DNA from: Calamus simplicifolius
Lineage: Eukaryota > Streptophyta > Magnoliopsida > Arecales > Arecaceae
Direction: 5' to 3'
Assembly (NCBI GenBank): GCA_900491605.1
Contig: UESW01003828.1
Coordinates: 771,009-835,008, forward strand
Length of the DNA: 64,000 bases
The notes under the pieces are model-generated. The model was not told the DNA's origin. It did no database searches and saw only the letters and a program-made list of their open reading frames with translations. This document shows positions 22,359 through 33,532 of this stretch, piece by piece. Within the stretch, counting starts at the first letter, position 1, and each line of letters opens with the position of its first letter. The position numbers and the translations under genes were made by a program.

Positions 22359-23623
22359 CTAACACCATAGCACATGGTTAAGCTTCAATTTAGAAATACC
22401 CAAAAATCTAACAAGGAGACTGGGGAACACATTTAGATCAGGGGATGACAATGGACATGGCATTTGAGACGCAGTGGGGGAACAAAGATGCAACAAATGC
22501 AGATGACCTGAATTCCTGACAGCTATTTTAAGACTAAAAAAATCATGATTCCAACAATGGGACTGAGTTTTGTGAAACATTGCCTAAAACCATTCTAGCA
22601 GTGTTGCACCAATACTGTATCTTAGAAGACAATGATGAATGAAGTCATTGACAAACCAAGAGTCTGATCAGCACCATGTTTCCTAAAATCAGCTGATGCT
22701 ACCTTGAAATTTAAAAAAATTATATTCTATCATCTTGGCCTGGATCTTTGGATTTGTCATAGAAGTTCAAAAATGCAACCAAAAGTTTGAAGAAAACATC
22801 TTGTCTAAATAGCATTCCTCCAAAGCTTTCTTAGAAGTTGTATAGATATTTTAAATCCTTTTAACTTTGGAGCATGTTGAATCTCCTCATCATCTAATCT
22901 GTTGCATGGCACTACGTGGACTAGTATAATAACAGCAAACAAACATTTATTAAAAGACTTGAATAATCAATCAAAGAGAAAATAATTCAAAAATATAATT
23001 GAATGATAAAAAAGGCAGAACTCAACAGAAATCACATTTGTGTGCACAGCAAATAACAATTATTACTGTATTAATGTCCCAATTGAATCTTTAATAACTC
23101 AAATGTTACCATTGAATGAACACTAGTTCCGTGTCATCTAAGAAGTTTAGAATACTAAAATGGGAATCCTATGCAGGGATACAACCATCCTTTTACCTTT
23201 TAAAAGTCATGTTAATGACCTACACTGAGGACCTATAAATTCACAAAAGCTGCTTACTTCGTAAATAATAAAAATGGTAATATGCATTTATGATGTTAGC
23301 ACTATTAGAGGTTTTTTGGTGGACCAATATTTGGTATGCCTCCTATATCATATACCAGTTTGGTACTGGTACGGTAGACTCAGCACGCATTGATCCAAGA
23401 TCGTATGACATATCATGGTTATTGTTGCATTTTTAGATTAATGTTTTGTTAATCACACTACATGTATATCAATGCTTTTTAGTTGTTATTCTTCAAGCCT
23501 TTTATTGTGCATAAATTAGTTTGGGATATGGCATCACATTATTGCTCCATTCCATGCTACCTGTGTTTGTTTGGTTCATTGCATGATAGGCATCATATTA
23601 ATAATTGCTTTCTTATTTTTCAG
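22359..23623. other. Interior of the composite element, no identified gene
   Basis: A/T-rich sequence between the cyclase and MYB fragments. No additional cyclase exon could be read upstream of exon A, and no MYB exon before 23624. The local repeat 'ttggtactggtacggta' near 23365 resembles dispersed plant repeats. Confidence 0.4.
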
Positions 23624-25313
23624 TAGAACAACTGGTCCAACAAGGAGATCGACAAAGGGAGGCTGGACAAACATGGAGGTGCATAGTTTTATGTGCCTGT
23701 GTATCATAGCAATTTTGTTTGGTGGGCATATGCATTTGTTAGCACATATAAATGTTACTCGTTGGTTTTGAGATGAAAAAATCTGAAGTATAATGCCATC
23801 AAATTAAAACACTACCGGCAATTGGGCTTGCCAAAAGGAGCTAAAGAAATAGTTTGTCATTCTTAGATTTTCAATTCCTCACACAAATGAGTTTTGATAC
23901 ATGTTATGTGCTTGTTTGGTTAAACAATGTTTAGTCTGATGTCCAGAAAAATGAAAAAAAAGAGACTTCAATAAATGTGGCTCTTCAATCAATGTGGCTG
24001 TCATCTTTCATCTGTCCTTTTATTGATTGAATTTCCATAACTTGTACAGGATGAAACCTTGTTTAAAGCTGTAAAACAATTCAATGGGAGAAATTGGAAG
24101 AAAATAGGTAAAAATTGCTCTATTGTTTTACTTTTAGCATATTTTGGCATGTTTCCAAGTATGCTTATTATGCAGCATGTTTTTCCTTAGCCAACAAATT
24201 CATATATGCAATCTTTTCTATGTTAGATGTTTATAGTTGATATTCCCATGCTATGTTTGTAAATACATGTCAAGATATAATGCAAAATGCATAAATATAA
24301 AGATGTGATTTTATTTTCCACTGAATTTTACTCTGTTCTTGGACATGAGAAAGCTTACATGTTTAGAGATTTAATATATGTGAAAATAATGAGCCATTAG
24401 GGAGTTTGAGTTCTCAGATTTGAGTCTTCTATGGTTGATGTATATCTATTGATATCTGGAACTACTTAGATGAGGTTGGTTCATGTTTTCCTTGGCAGGC
24501 CTCCTCAATTAGCGTACTTATCCCCTCTCTTTCACTCTTTGTGAGTTTATGGTTTCATATGTCTTTCTCTTGTTAATGCTTCAAACTTCTTGAGGTAATC
24601 TTCTTGGTAATACTATCTCAATTTCCTTGAAGGGTGCTTTATATGGCTATTCTGATTGTATCACAAGCCTAATTCTCCTGTATCCTTTTCTTGCAATGAC
24701 CGAAACTATTGTGCTGTTCCAGTTATTTGGAATTTACCATCTGAGAATGCAGGTACAATAGTGTCATTTTTGCTTGTTTGTATTTTATGCTTATTTGTCT
24801 TGACCACACAAAGTAAATATCCTACGCAACTATTAACCTCCATGCTACATTTTTTAATTTTTAGGGACTTGTTTGATTTTTTTTTTTTTTGCTAATTATG
24901 TATCTGGTGGACAAGAGATATTGTTTTTGTCATCTAAATTGTTATTTATTCTAAATTAGAAGGTCAAAGTTTACTTATTTTGCGTTAAACTTTTGTCTGA
25001 TTAGTTTCCATTCCTTCTCAGCCGAACTTTTTCCTGGCCGGTCAGATGTTAAGTGCCTGCATCGTTGGCGAAAGGTTCTCAATCCTGGGCTAATTAAAGG
25101 AGCTTGGACCAAAGAGGTGCATGTCAAAATCCCTTATAGCTACAAGAAAATAAGGAAGTCCACCTTGATTATCGGTTGCAATAACAAGTCTCCTGCTATG
25201 TTATTTTAGGAAGATGACTGTATAATTGATCTAGTTGCAAAGTATGGTTCTAAGAAGTGGTCTGTCATTGCAAAATCTTTGCCAGGCCGCATAGGCAAGC
25301 AATGTCGAGAGAG
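23624..25313 (+). pseudogene. MYB3R (three-repeat MYB) gene fragment, repeats R1 and R2
   Basis: MYB3R proteins are nuclear transcription factors controlling G2/M genes. Four exons fit: 23624-23678, 24050-24107, 25022-25116 and 25210-25313. Joined, they stay open and read TTGPTRRSTKGGWT, then DETLFKAVKQFNGRNWKKIA, ELFPGRSDVKCLHRW, LNPGLIKGAWTKEEDDCIID, VAKYGSKKWSVIAKSLPGRI, GKQCRER. All internal donors are GT and acceptors AG, and the phases agree. R1 is complete and R2 lacks only its last tryptophan, which would be in the next exon. No R3 exon appears in the following 1.9 kb. One odd change: GGWTNME where the family has GGWTPEE. Either a captured fragment (favoured, given its neighbours) or a truncated gene that could still be transcribed. 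Confidence 0.85.
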
Positions 25314-27230
25314 GTATGTACTGTTCACTACAGTCGTAGTATCTCATATGTTCAAGTAAAGCAATATGTATCCAACTTCTTTTACTACTTTCTGCTGTTG
25401 TGAACCTTGTGTAAATATTTTGGTGATCAAGTTCTTCCTGGTTCCTCCTTAAATTTGCATTCACTAAAATTTTAAATTAAATGCAACTTGTTAAGCTTTG
25501 TCTGAATTTTTAATAAATGCAAGGCTCTCTTCTGACCAAGAAACCATTTAGAAGGTGAACAAGTGTTAAAATCTGGGATTTGGAAGCTGCTTTAGCTATC
25601 TTCTCCTGTAGTTTCTAGGTTAACTCAAGTTAAGATATTCAACTTTATCTGGATACCAATGGGAAGAGGGATCTTAATTCAGGTTACTTAAAAACAAGGA
25701 GTAGATAAGGAAGACTTGACTAGAGGTTGTGGGTGATGATTAAAAATAATGCCCATGAGGAGTCTTTGCTCTGAGTAGGAACCAGCAAAAAAGTTGGATC
25801 CATATAGTTGACTGTGGAGTGTGGATTGATGGGATAAAGTTACGTATGTTCCTGTTTATAGGGGAAAAAAAGTAGATCTAATGGCCATATATCTGATCCA
25901 GTTAGATGGCATTTGGCCTTTTGGTTGCGCATATTTATTTTTAATGACCGAAAAATATTCATCTCTCTCTCTCTCTCTTTTCCTTCGGATTGGTCAACTT
26001 TCAAGATCTTCTTCTTAGGTGATAAGATACCTATTCCGGTAAATATCCTTTCAAATATTGCGGCCTTCTATCCTGCTTTTTATACAGCAATAAGCATAGA
26101 ATTTTAGTTGATTTCAGCCGTATGTACCTGCCAATTTCCGATTAACTTTCAAGTAACATTTGCTAAGATTGATCTACTGTAGTACAATTTATAATATGAA
26201 TGACATTTATCACTATAACCATCACTTTGTCTATTGTCTGTCTAACTTACACCTTTAGCTCTGTTGGTAGAATCAACACTTCACATCCAGTTATCTATCT
26301 AGTATATAGAGTCCTATCCTTTTCCTTGATGCAAAAGGGTTGTATTTTTCTTCATCCACAAAAGATAAAGTGTTAAACTGGACTAAGCACTTGTTTGGCT
26401 TTTGACTAGGATTAGTTGAGGAAATTTGGTTCTTGATGTGGTTTAGCAAAATGGAATCAAGTGAACTCAGTTGAACCATGAGTTGATGGGTGATCTATGT
26501 TGAAGCCACATGTGGGTTAAGCATAGTGCAAATTTGGTACACAAGGAATCTGATCTTTATGAGCTAGTCATTCTCTACTTCAGAAATTGCACAGCAGTGG
26601 AGTTTGCTATGGAGATTTTTGGTAGCAATGTATAGCATGTTGGACTTTTTGTAATTGCTCTTTACATTAGCAGGTTCAGTTTATCAGCATGACCAATAGC
26701 CTCATAACACAATATCCTTCGGATAGCCTAGTATCAACTCAACTCAACTCAATTCATCTAAGCCTTTTCCCAACTACATAGGGTCGGCTACATGAATCTG
26801 CTTCCTCCACTCTACTCTATTCAGGACTAAGTCAACACTTAAATTACAAATAGTTAGGGTAGCCTAGTATCTAAAATTATTTTCAATGGCAAATAACTTT
26901 TCTTTTCTGACATCTTTCCTCTTTCACTCTAATATTAAGATTGTTATTTGTGATTCTTACAGCTAAATCAATTTGACAGAGTGAATGGGTCATCAACACC
27001 ATTTATGTTTAAAAATTGTTTCTCAGACATTATATTCACCCAGTTAGCAGGTCCATTGTTATTGAGCACAAGATTTTGATGATGTAGAGCCAAACATTAC
27101 ATGAGCAGGATTGTTGAAAATGATCTTGTGTGATCAGGAATGAGATCTTGATTTTTTTGTAGACACCAGAAAGATGATTGAAAAAAGCATCTGCAAATCA
27201 GGCATCTTGTCAGAAAAATGATGGACAAGT
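25314..27230. other. Interior of the composite element, no identified gene
   Basis: Intron-like A/T-rich DNA following the last MYB exon, with a short (CT)n at about 25962-25979. Searched by eye for the R3 exon (WHNHLNP-type text) and found none. A dispersed repeat signature lies at 26727-26830. Confidence 0.45.
26727..26830 (+). repeat. SINE-like dispersed repeat signature
   Basis: The run CAACTCAACTCAACTCAATT followed by 'atctaagccttttcccaac' and 'gggtcggctacatgaatc', then 'ctctactctattcaggacta', matches a motif scattered through many plant genomes and often linked to SINEs. No full SINE with RNA polymerase III boxes was delimited, so the class is uncertain. Confidence 0.35.
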
Positions 27231-27241
27231 TGAAAAAAAAA

Positions 27242-27660
27242 AGCGTTGGGGGTGGGTGCATGGGTTGGGGAGGGGTGTAGGCTGACGGGGTGCGTTGGAG
27301 GGGGGCGGGGGGGTTGGAAGGTGGGTTGGGGGGGGCGCGGGGGTGGGGTTGGGGCAGGGTGTGGGGTCGGGCGTGGGGGGAGTGGGCGTTGGGCGGGTTG
27401 GGTTTTCGTGTGGGGGGGGGGGGCTGGGCGGGGGTGTGTTGTGTGGGGGGTGGCGGAGACATTGCCGAGGGGGGGCGGCGTGGGGTTGGGGGGGGGGGGG
27501 GGGGGGTGGGCGCTGGGCGGGTTGGGTTTTCGTGGGGTGGGGGGCGGCGGGGGGGGGGGGAGGGGGGGGGGTGGTGGCTGGGTTGGGTTTTCGTGTGGGG
27601 GTGGGGGGCTGGGCGGGGGGTGTGTTGTGTGGGGGGTGGCGGAGACATTGCCGAGGGGGG
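27242..27660 (+). repeat. Extremely G-rich tandem region
   Basis: About 420 bp made mostly of G runs with T/C interruptions. A block containing TGGGCGGGTTGGGTTTTCGT and ending TGGCGGAGACATTGCCGAGG occurs twice (about 27387-27470 and 27508-27655), so it is a tandem duplication. Many G4-forming runs are present. The long proline- or glycine-rich open frames on both strands result from base composition. It mirrors the C-rich tract at the left end of the composite element. Confidence 0.85.
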
Positions 27661-27710
27661 ATTAAAAATGGCATTAAAAAATAATTTTAAAAATGTCGTT
27701 AGCCCTGTAG

Positions 27711-30483
27711 AATTGAATATAAATTAATAATGTTTAAAATAAACTACAAAAGGTTAACTTAGAATATAAATTTTTATTCAAAAGTTAATTTGATCCAAGA
27801 GAGTGGTCCATCTCAATATACAAGTTTACAATATATAACTTTAAAAACTAAATGATAATATAATTTTAAAAACTAAATGTTAATATACTTTGGAATTTTA
27901 TAGGTAAGAGTCTGTCAAAATGAGCGATGAATATTTAAATATAATCAAGTAAAATAGGAAGAAAAAATAGGATTAGTGAGATGAACGAAGATGAGGTGAC
28001 TTTGAATAAGATTCATTTGATGAATCAAAATAATATTTAGGATGGATAAGAAATCTTTTTTATAATTTATTTATTTTTTTTGGATTAGAGGGGATAAGAT
28101 TCATGCTCAATGATCTAAATCAGACCTTATAATAAGATCTAAATGTGGATAGATTTTTAACTGGATCCAATTTTTGACCTTAACTTGGCTTATGGGTCTT
28201 TAAGAATGGATTCAGTTAAATCTAATTGGATCAAGTAAGCATCGCTTCCTATATCGATCTAACTTTTTTTTTTGCTGCTCTAAAAATAAATCTTAAAAAT
28301 AAAAATATTTTTTGCATTGTGCATGATGCAGAAATATATGCACTGTACGTGATAATTAATCGGTGCCCACGTGCATGCACGCGTGATCGCACGTACGATG
28401 CAAAAAAGATAAAAATATTATTATCGTATATGTGCATAAATCAATCATCGCATGATGCACACATCCTATTCTGCAGGCGGTGCATAAAGTCGGATCCTTA
28501 ATGGAATGATGGGACTATAGGCCATTGGCTCTTTCATTGGCAGTCCCAAGTTGGCAAAATCAGACGACTTGGATTGAACGCTTGTTTAGTTGTACACTGC
28601 TCCTATCATTTAGACAACTTTGAAGTGTATAATTGCTCTAGTCTGAGGGTAAACTCTATCATGATTCTGTGAGCGATGCTATAAACAAAGAGAGATTCAA
28701 AGGTACGAAGGGATGATATAAGTAGCTGAAGATATTAAATAGGCTCTTAAACGAATGGAATTAAAGTTTAGTTTCTAAAAAAATTATATATGTATAAAGA
28801 AAATATTCTAACAGAATTCTTTGTGAGAAAGGAATTCTAACTTACGTGCATCCCATCAAATCTAACTTAGCTTAGAACTCAAGCCTATCGAGCTAGGATT
28901 TGCATGACTAGAGATATTTTAAAAGACGATCAAAAGTTAAATGGACAAAATTAAGGTACAATTTTTTAAGTGTTTATCATGTGATTCTTCATTTAATTAG
29001 AAATAGCATACCGTCTTTTCACCTAAGAAGCAGCATATATTGGCAATTATTTTTTAAAAAAAATTAAAGAGAAATATGCTACATTTTATGACATGCATGC
29101 TATTTGTTAAGCAAAAAATTACAAGATAAACAAATAAAAAATCTCACCTAATTTTCATCCAAGTAGGAATTATTACCACTTGAAATCAAATCTTTCAATG
29201 AAGAAGCCGCATGCATCTAAAGTAATGCTGGTGGTGGTTATCCAATTGAATTAGATAAATTATAATTTTCTTTTCAACCTCCCGCTAAGCAATCCTTTTT
29301 TTTTTTCATCATGTGCTGACATCGATAGTATTATAAATAATGAAAAATCTAAAGGTATAAGTGCATTAAGTGAGTAAGGATTGAAGGCATTAGATGATAA
29401 TTTTAGCTTGATAGGATTGAAGTTCGGTTTTTTTTTTTAAAAAACATTAAATATAAAAAAAAGGAAAAGGGAAAGGGGAGCCCACGAGTACCCACTGACA
29501 CCTGTTCTAACGGTGTACAGTCTTTGACAATAACCCGTGCCAGACTCGGTATATAAATAATAAATAGGCCTTTAAAAGAAAGAGATGGTTAGATGACAAC
29601 GAAGTATCAAAATCAGTTGAAAATAACGTTTCCACTTCAAATTATAGCGTGGATGGACGATCTTTCTAATTCTCCTCGTGTTAGATGTTACAGCCCGTCA
29701 CATACGAAGTTTTTAACTTTCAATGTCTTGCATGTCCCCATGCCCATGACGACAGAGCTGGGGGTGGAGATATATTAATATATTACTTAAAAAATATTAC
29801 AAATATATATTATTTTATAAAATTCTTTGATTAAATGTATTTTTAACAATCATTAATGGTAAGTTAATAAATCATTCTATTTAAGGTTATGGGTATGAAA
29901 AAAACATGGAGATTGCATCTGCATGGCAAAAAAAAAAATGAAGGAAAAAATTTATTATTTTTTACCATCCACTCTTGATGCCTGCATAGCATTATCCCAA
30001 CATTATACTAAATAAAATGGTCCATAAACCATCACTGATGGTAAAAAAAAAATATATATATAATTAAATAAATTTTATAAGTTAATATATTTAATTAAAA
30101 ATGATAAAAATTTAAATAAATATACGCACTCGTGATGTGATTAATTTTTTTAAAAAAATTATCATTGTTCTTCAGGGCCTAATGCAAGTTCAGCTAACAC
30201 AAAGCTCGTGGTAATGAATGCGAAAGTGACCATGTCTCAACCTGACCTTTTCTTAGAAAAGGAATATCGAAAACAGAATTTGGTTGGCCGGCTAACAAGA
30301 TCATTGAAGCCTCCCACCATATTTTTTGTGCTAGCATTCATGGGCCTCTTTAGTTTAATGCGCAGCTGCTGCCTTGCTACTCGTGAGAATAAGTTAGAAA
30401 TCAACTGGTAATATCCTGTACCACTTGGTGTCCGTTTGTTATTTTTCTAATTTTTTTAAAAGAAATTTCAATAGAAAGAGAGT

Positions 30484-30485
<2 letters not shown>
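27711..30485. other. A/T-rich intergenic DNA, nothing recognised
   Basis: No convincing gene. Short open stretches (28226-28501, 29593-29778, 30208-30411) lack domains. Around 28310-28490 words such as TGCATGATGCA and GTGCATGCAC recur in both orientations, possibly a decayed MITE, but I could not fix termini. Confidence 0.5.

Positions 30486-30532
<47 letters not shown>
30486..30532. repeat. (GA)n microsatellite
   Basis: About 23 uninterrupted GA units. Confidence 0.95.
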
Positions 30533-30534
<2 letters not shown>

Positions 30535-30539
30535 CAAAA

Positions 30540-30858
30540 AATAAATAAAATCTTTTCCATAATATTTAATTTTTAAGCAGAAGGAAAAAAATTTTATGTT
30601 GTTCTCACACATTTTTTTTTCTCTCCTTCAAGAAAAGATAGTAGAGTTGACATGAATCAAGCCGCCCATGACCTGGCCCAGCACGGCACGAGCTGGGCAA
30701 TAAATAAAATCTTTCCCATAATATTTAATTTTTAAGCAAGGAAAATAAATTTATGTTGGTCTCACGCATAAATTTTTTTCCCCTCTCCTTCAAGAAAAGA
30801 GAGTAGAGTTGGGCACTGGACGGACCGTCCATGACTGGCCCAGCATGGCACGAGCTGG
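30540..30858. repeat. Direct duplication of about 159 bp
   Basis: Unit 1 (30540-30698) and unit 2 (30699-30858) both start AATAAATAAAATCTTT and end with GGCACGAGCTGGG. They differ by point changes and small indels. Unit 2 runs into the left end of the hAT-like element, and unit 1 ends with the same kind of GGCCCAGCACGGCACG sequence, so the duplication includes part of that element's end. Confidence 0.8.
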
Positions 30859-31969
30859 GTCATGCTGGCATGGCTCGGTAGCTATAGTACTAGGCCGTGC
30901 CTAAGGGGCCCTCCTAGGTTTGGAAAGTCCAGCTCGCGGATCAAGCTCGGCATGGCTGTCCCGGGCTTGGGCTGGTGGCACGACCCATCAAGGCTTGGGC
31001 CGTGCTGGCCCACAAGAGCCTGGGCCGACATGGCTCACAAAGACCTATTAAAAAAAATAAAAAAATAATTTTTTAATAAATTAAAAAATTGTTGGGAACA
31101 AAGAATTTATTAATATGAAGCCCCTTAATGGTGAGGGTTTGGCATAGACCCTACTTGTTTATTAATTTAAAATTAAAATAGTACATAAAGGAAGAGGGGC
31201 TAGGCCTAACCTTTAGAATACAATGAGAAAAAAGAAAAAAATAGAGATGACTCACTTTAATAAAAAAATAAAAATATACAATTATAAAAATAAAGATGAC
31301 TCACTCATGAATAGTATTTGTATCATCATCTTCGCTGGTTAAGTCATGTCCATCTTTATCTTGAAGCCTTGCCTTAGCATCCAACCAATCTTTGAAGCAT
31401 ATCTAAAATTTTAAATTAATAAATACAAAAAAATAAAAACTAACCACAAGAAGAATTGAGAAGAGGACAAGAGGTGGAGGCATGGACTTGAACACTTGCT
31501 AGAGCATTTGCCACTTGCCAAATACTTGCAAACTAAAAATTAAATTGCTAGAGCACTTGCTAAAAGAGAGAAAGAGGAAAGAATGGGCTATTTATAGAAG
31601 TCCAATTTTTTTTTCAAAAATACCTTCAATATAGTGTTATATGGCTATTGGGGGGTTAAAATGGTCAAAACCCCCTATATGGCCGTTTTCAACTGCTAAA
31701 AACGGCTATAACTGGATCATGCCGGTCTGGCCCATGGCGGGCCATGCCAGGTACGGCTCAGTTAAGGCTGTTAAGGGCCGTCAGGCCCCGCCAGGCACGA
31801 CACGCCCAATCCAGAGGTGGGCCGCAGGCCATGCTAGATGGGCAATTTTTTTTAACGAGTCGTGACGGGCGTGGCCTATTTTTTTAACGAGCCGTGCCGG
31901 ACATGGCCAATTTTTTTAGCCGATCCGATGGGCCTGGTCCGTGCTAGGCACGACGACCCTGGTGCCCAA
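30809..31969. mobile_element. Probable non-autonomous hAT-like element
   Basis: The ends are TTGGGCACTGG and CCTGGTGCCCAA, inverted relative to each other, with the GGCACGGCCC-type subterminal sequences typical of plant hAT elements. Inside, the minus strand near 31300-31410 reads FKDWLDAKARLQDKDGHDL followed by an acidic tail, similar to C-termini of hAT (BED-type) transposases. Flanking octamers do not match well, so the exact borders are uncertain. A (GA)n run (31972-31990) abuts the right end. Confidence 0.45.
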
Positions 31970-32032
31970 TAAGAGAGAGAGAGAGAGAGAGTTTTTTCTA
32001 GTGTTTCTTCCAATCAAAAGAGGGCTTAAGGG

Positions 32033-32685
32033 TAGGGGTGCAACTCGGGCTCATGAAACTCGTGTTTCCCTCAACCCTAACCCTAACCCTAACCCTATTT
32101 GTAAAACCTCAACCTAACCCTATTTTTAAAAATTGGGTTCGGGTTGAGTTTCGGGTTGAAATTCGAGTTGATGAGAAAAAAAAAATAAAATACTTTTTTC
32201 AAAGTAAATAAATACCAAATTATGGATCTCAAAGATAGAAAAACAAAATCCCTTGCCGAACGCATAAGCTAAACTTGGGGCTTTAACATTGTATTAAAAA
32301 AAGTTTTACCTAAAACAAAGAAGAAAGAAAGTGGGAAGTGAAACGAAATGTGCGGATGGTCCGCCTTTATATTTGTCCTTTTTCTCGCCTGCAACCGATG
32401 TCCTTGCCCTCCTCACCCTCAAGTTGGCCATCTCGTCCGACCCGATTGGTGCCTTTAATGCCCCCAAAAATCTGGTGCCGATAAGCTACCCCGTTCGAAA
32501 AACCCTTGGGTTCGGGTTATCTCGGGTTCGGGTTGCGGTCAATCCTAATCGGGTCAATTGCAAATCAGGCCAGGTTAAACCCTGATCTTTCGGGTTTGGG
32601 TTGAGCAAATATGAGTTTAAATACTGCTATAAATCGGGTTCGACGGACCGAATTTAGATTGAACCCAGCCCAAATTGCACCCCTA
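32033..32685. mobile_element. Non-autonomous hAT-like element with perfect 8-bp target duplication
   Basis: The termini are TAGGGGTGCAACTCGGGC (left) and GCCCAAATTGCACCCCTA (right), inverted repeats agreeing at about 15-16 of 18 positions. The flanks CTTAAGGG (32025-32032) and CTTAAGGG (32686-32693) are identical 8-mers, the hAT signature. The interior has GGGTTCGGGTT-type repeats and a (CCCTAA)n stretch at 32075-32095. No transposase ORF. Confidence 0.85.
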
Positions 32686-32693
32686 CTTAAGGG

Positions 32694-33532
32694 TGCCATA
32701 GCCCACATGAGAATTGACCGCAGAGCTCGAACCACCACTTGGCGTTGTCACTGAGACACCGTGCTCCGTGCAACGCAGAACAACATCTACAATTATCTTT
32801 CCTTACAAAGAGACATTTAAGATTACCCGAGCAGCCATCTTAGGTTAAGATTTAGAAACCAAAATACCCTCATCTATATTAAAAAAAATGATTTATATTA
32901 TCATTTAATATAATTAATATAATATTATAGAAAGTAATATTATAATTTTATTTAAAATACTATAATAATAAATAATATGAACATACGATAAATTATCTAG
33001 GTGCAAAATATATTAGAAATAACTTTAATATTGCATGATTTTAAATTTTTGTGATATATCAAAAAGCTTAATTATTAATATCCAAAGATAATGAACGCAA
33101 CATACTAAACATAATTTCAGAATAAAAATAAGTGATCCCTTTTGATCCATCAAAGTATAAAAAACCTTCTCTAACTTTAATGCAGAAAACCGGGCGTATA
33201 AAAAACATCGTTCACCATGGGAAGAATAAGGGAAAGAAAAACTCAAGGATTACAAGGTAAAACACATTTTTGCTATTTTTTAAGTTTGCATTATTACAAC
33301 ATTGAGAGATATTGAAACAGTTGTTTGCTTTGCCAGGCCGCTTCAAAATTAACAAGCTCGTATAATGAAAGCCTAAGGCAAACTCGATCCCAACATATAT
33401 GATACCTATCCACTTTTCTCCAATAAAAAGCTGACCAAATAACTTCGAACCGGTGAAATGACTTATTCTGAAAAAGACCAGCTGTGAATCTAAATATGAA
33501 TTGTATCAATGATTAGAAATTGTAGCAGTTTG
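32694..33532. other. Intergenic DNA downstream of ISS1
   Basis: A/T-rich, no gene recognised. The 3' UTR of the minus-strand ISS1 gene should occupy the right part; I could not fix a poly(A) signal. Confidence 0.5.

Larger units (their letters stand above)
19596..27710. mobile_element. Composite CACTA-like (Pack-type) element carrying host gene fragments
   Basis: The left end reads CACTACAGTAAAAATT, a typical CACTA terminus, followed by subterminal motifs built on ACCGACGCTTT/AAAGCGT. A C-rich zone (about 19680-19850) follows. At the other side a G-rich zone (27242-27660) begins after AAAAAGCGTTGGGGG, a mirror of the left arrangement. Between them lie fragments of three unrelated host genes on both strands, the hallmark of transduplicating elements. 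No transposase is visible. The right terminus is not clean: CTGTAG at 27705-27710 may be a decayed end, but the expected TAGTG is absent. Left end good; extent inferred. Confidence 0.5.

Noticed and set aside
27097..27727. Long overlapping proline-rich and glycine-rich open frames on both strands
   Set aside because: All frames are open because the DNA is nearly all G with few stop-forming bases; no domain and no start context.
32071..32100. Interstitial telomere (CCCTAA)n
   Set aside because: Only about three units, not the plant CCCTAAA repeat, and enclosed in a hAT element with its own target duplication.
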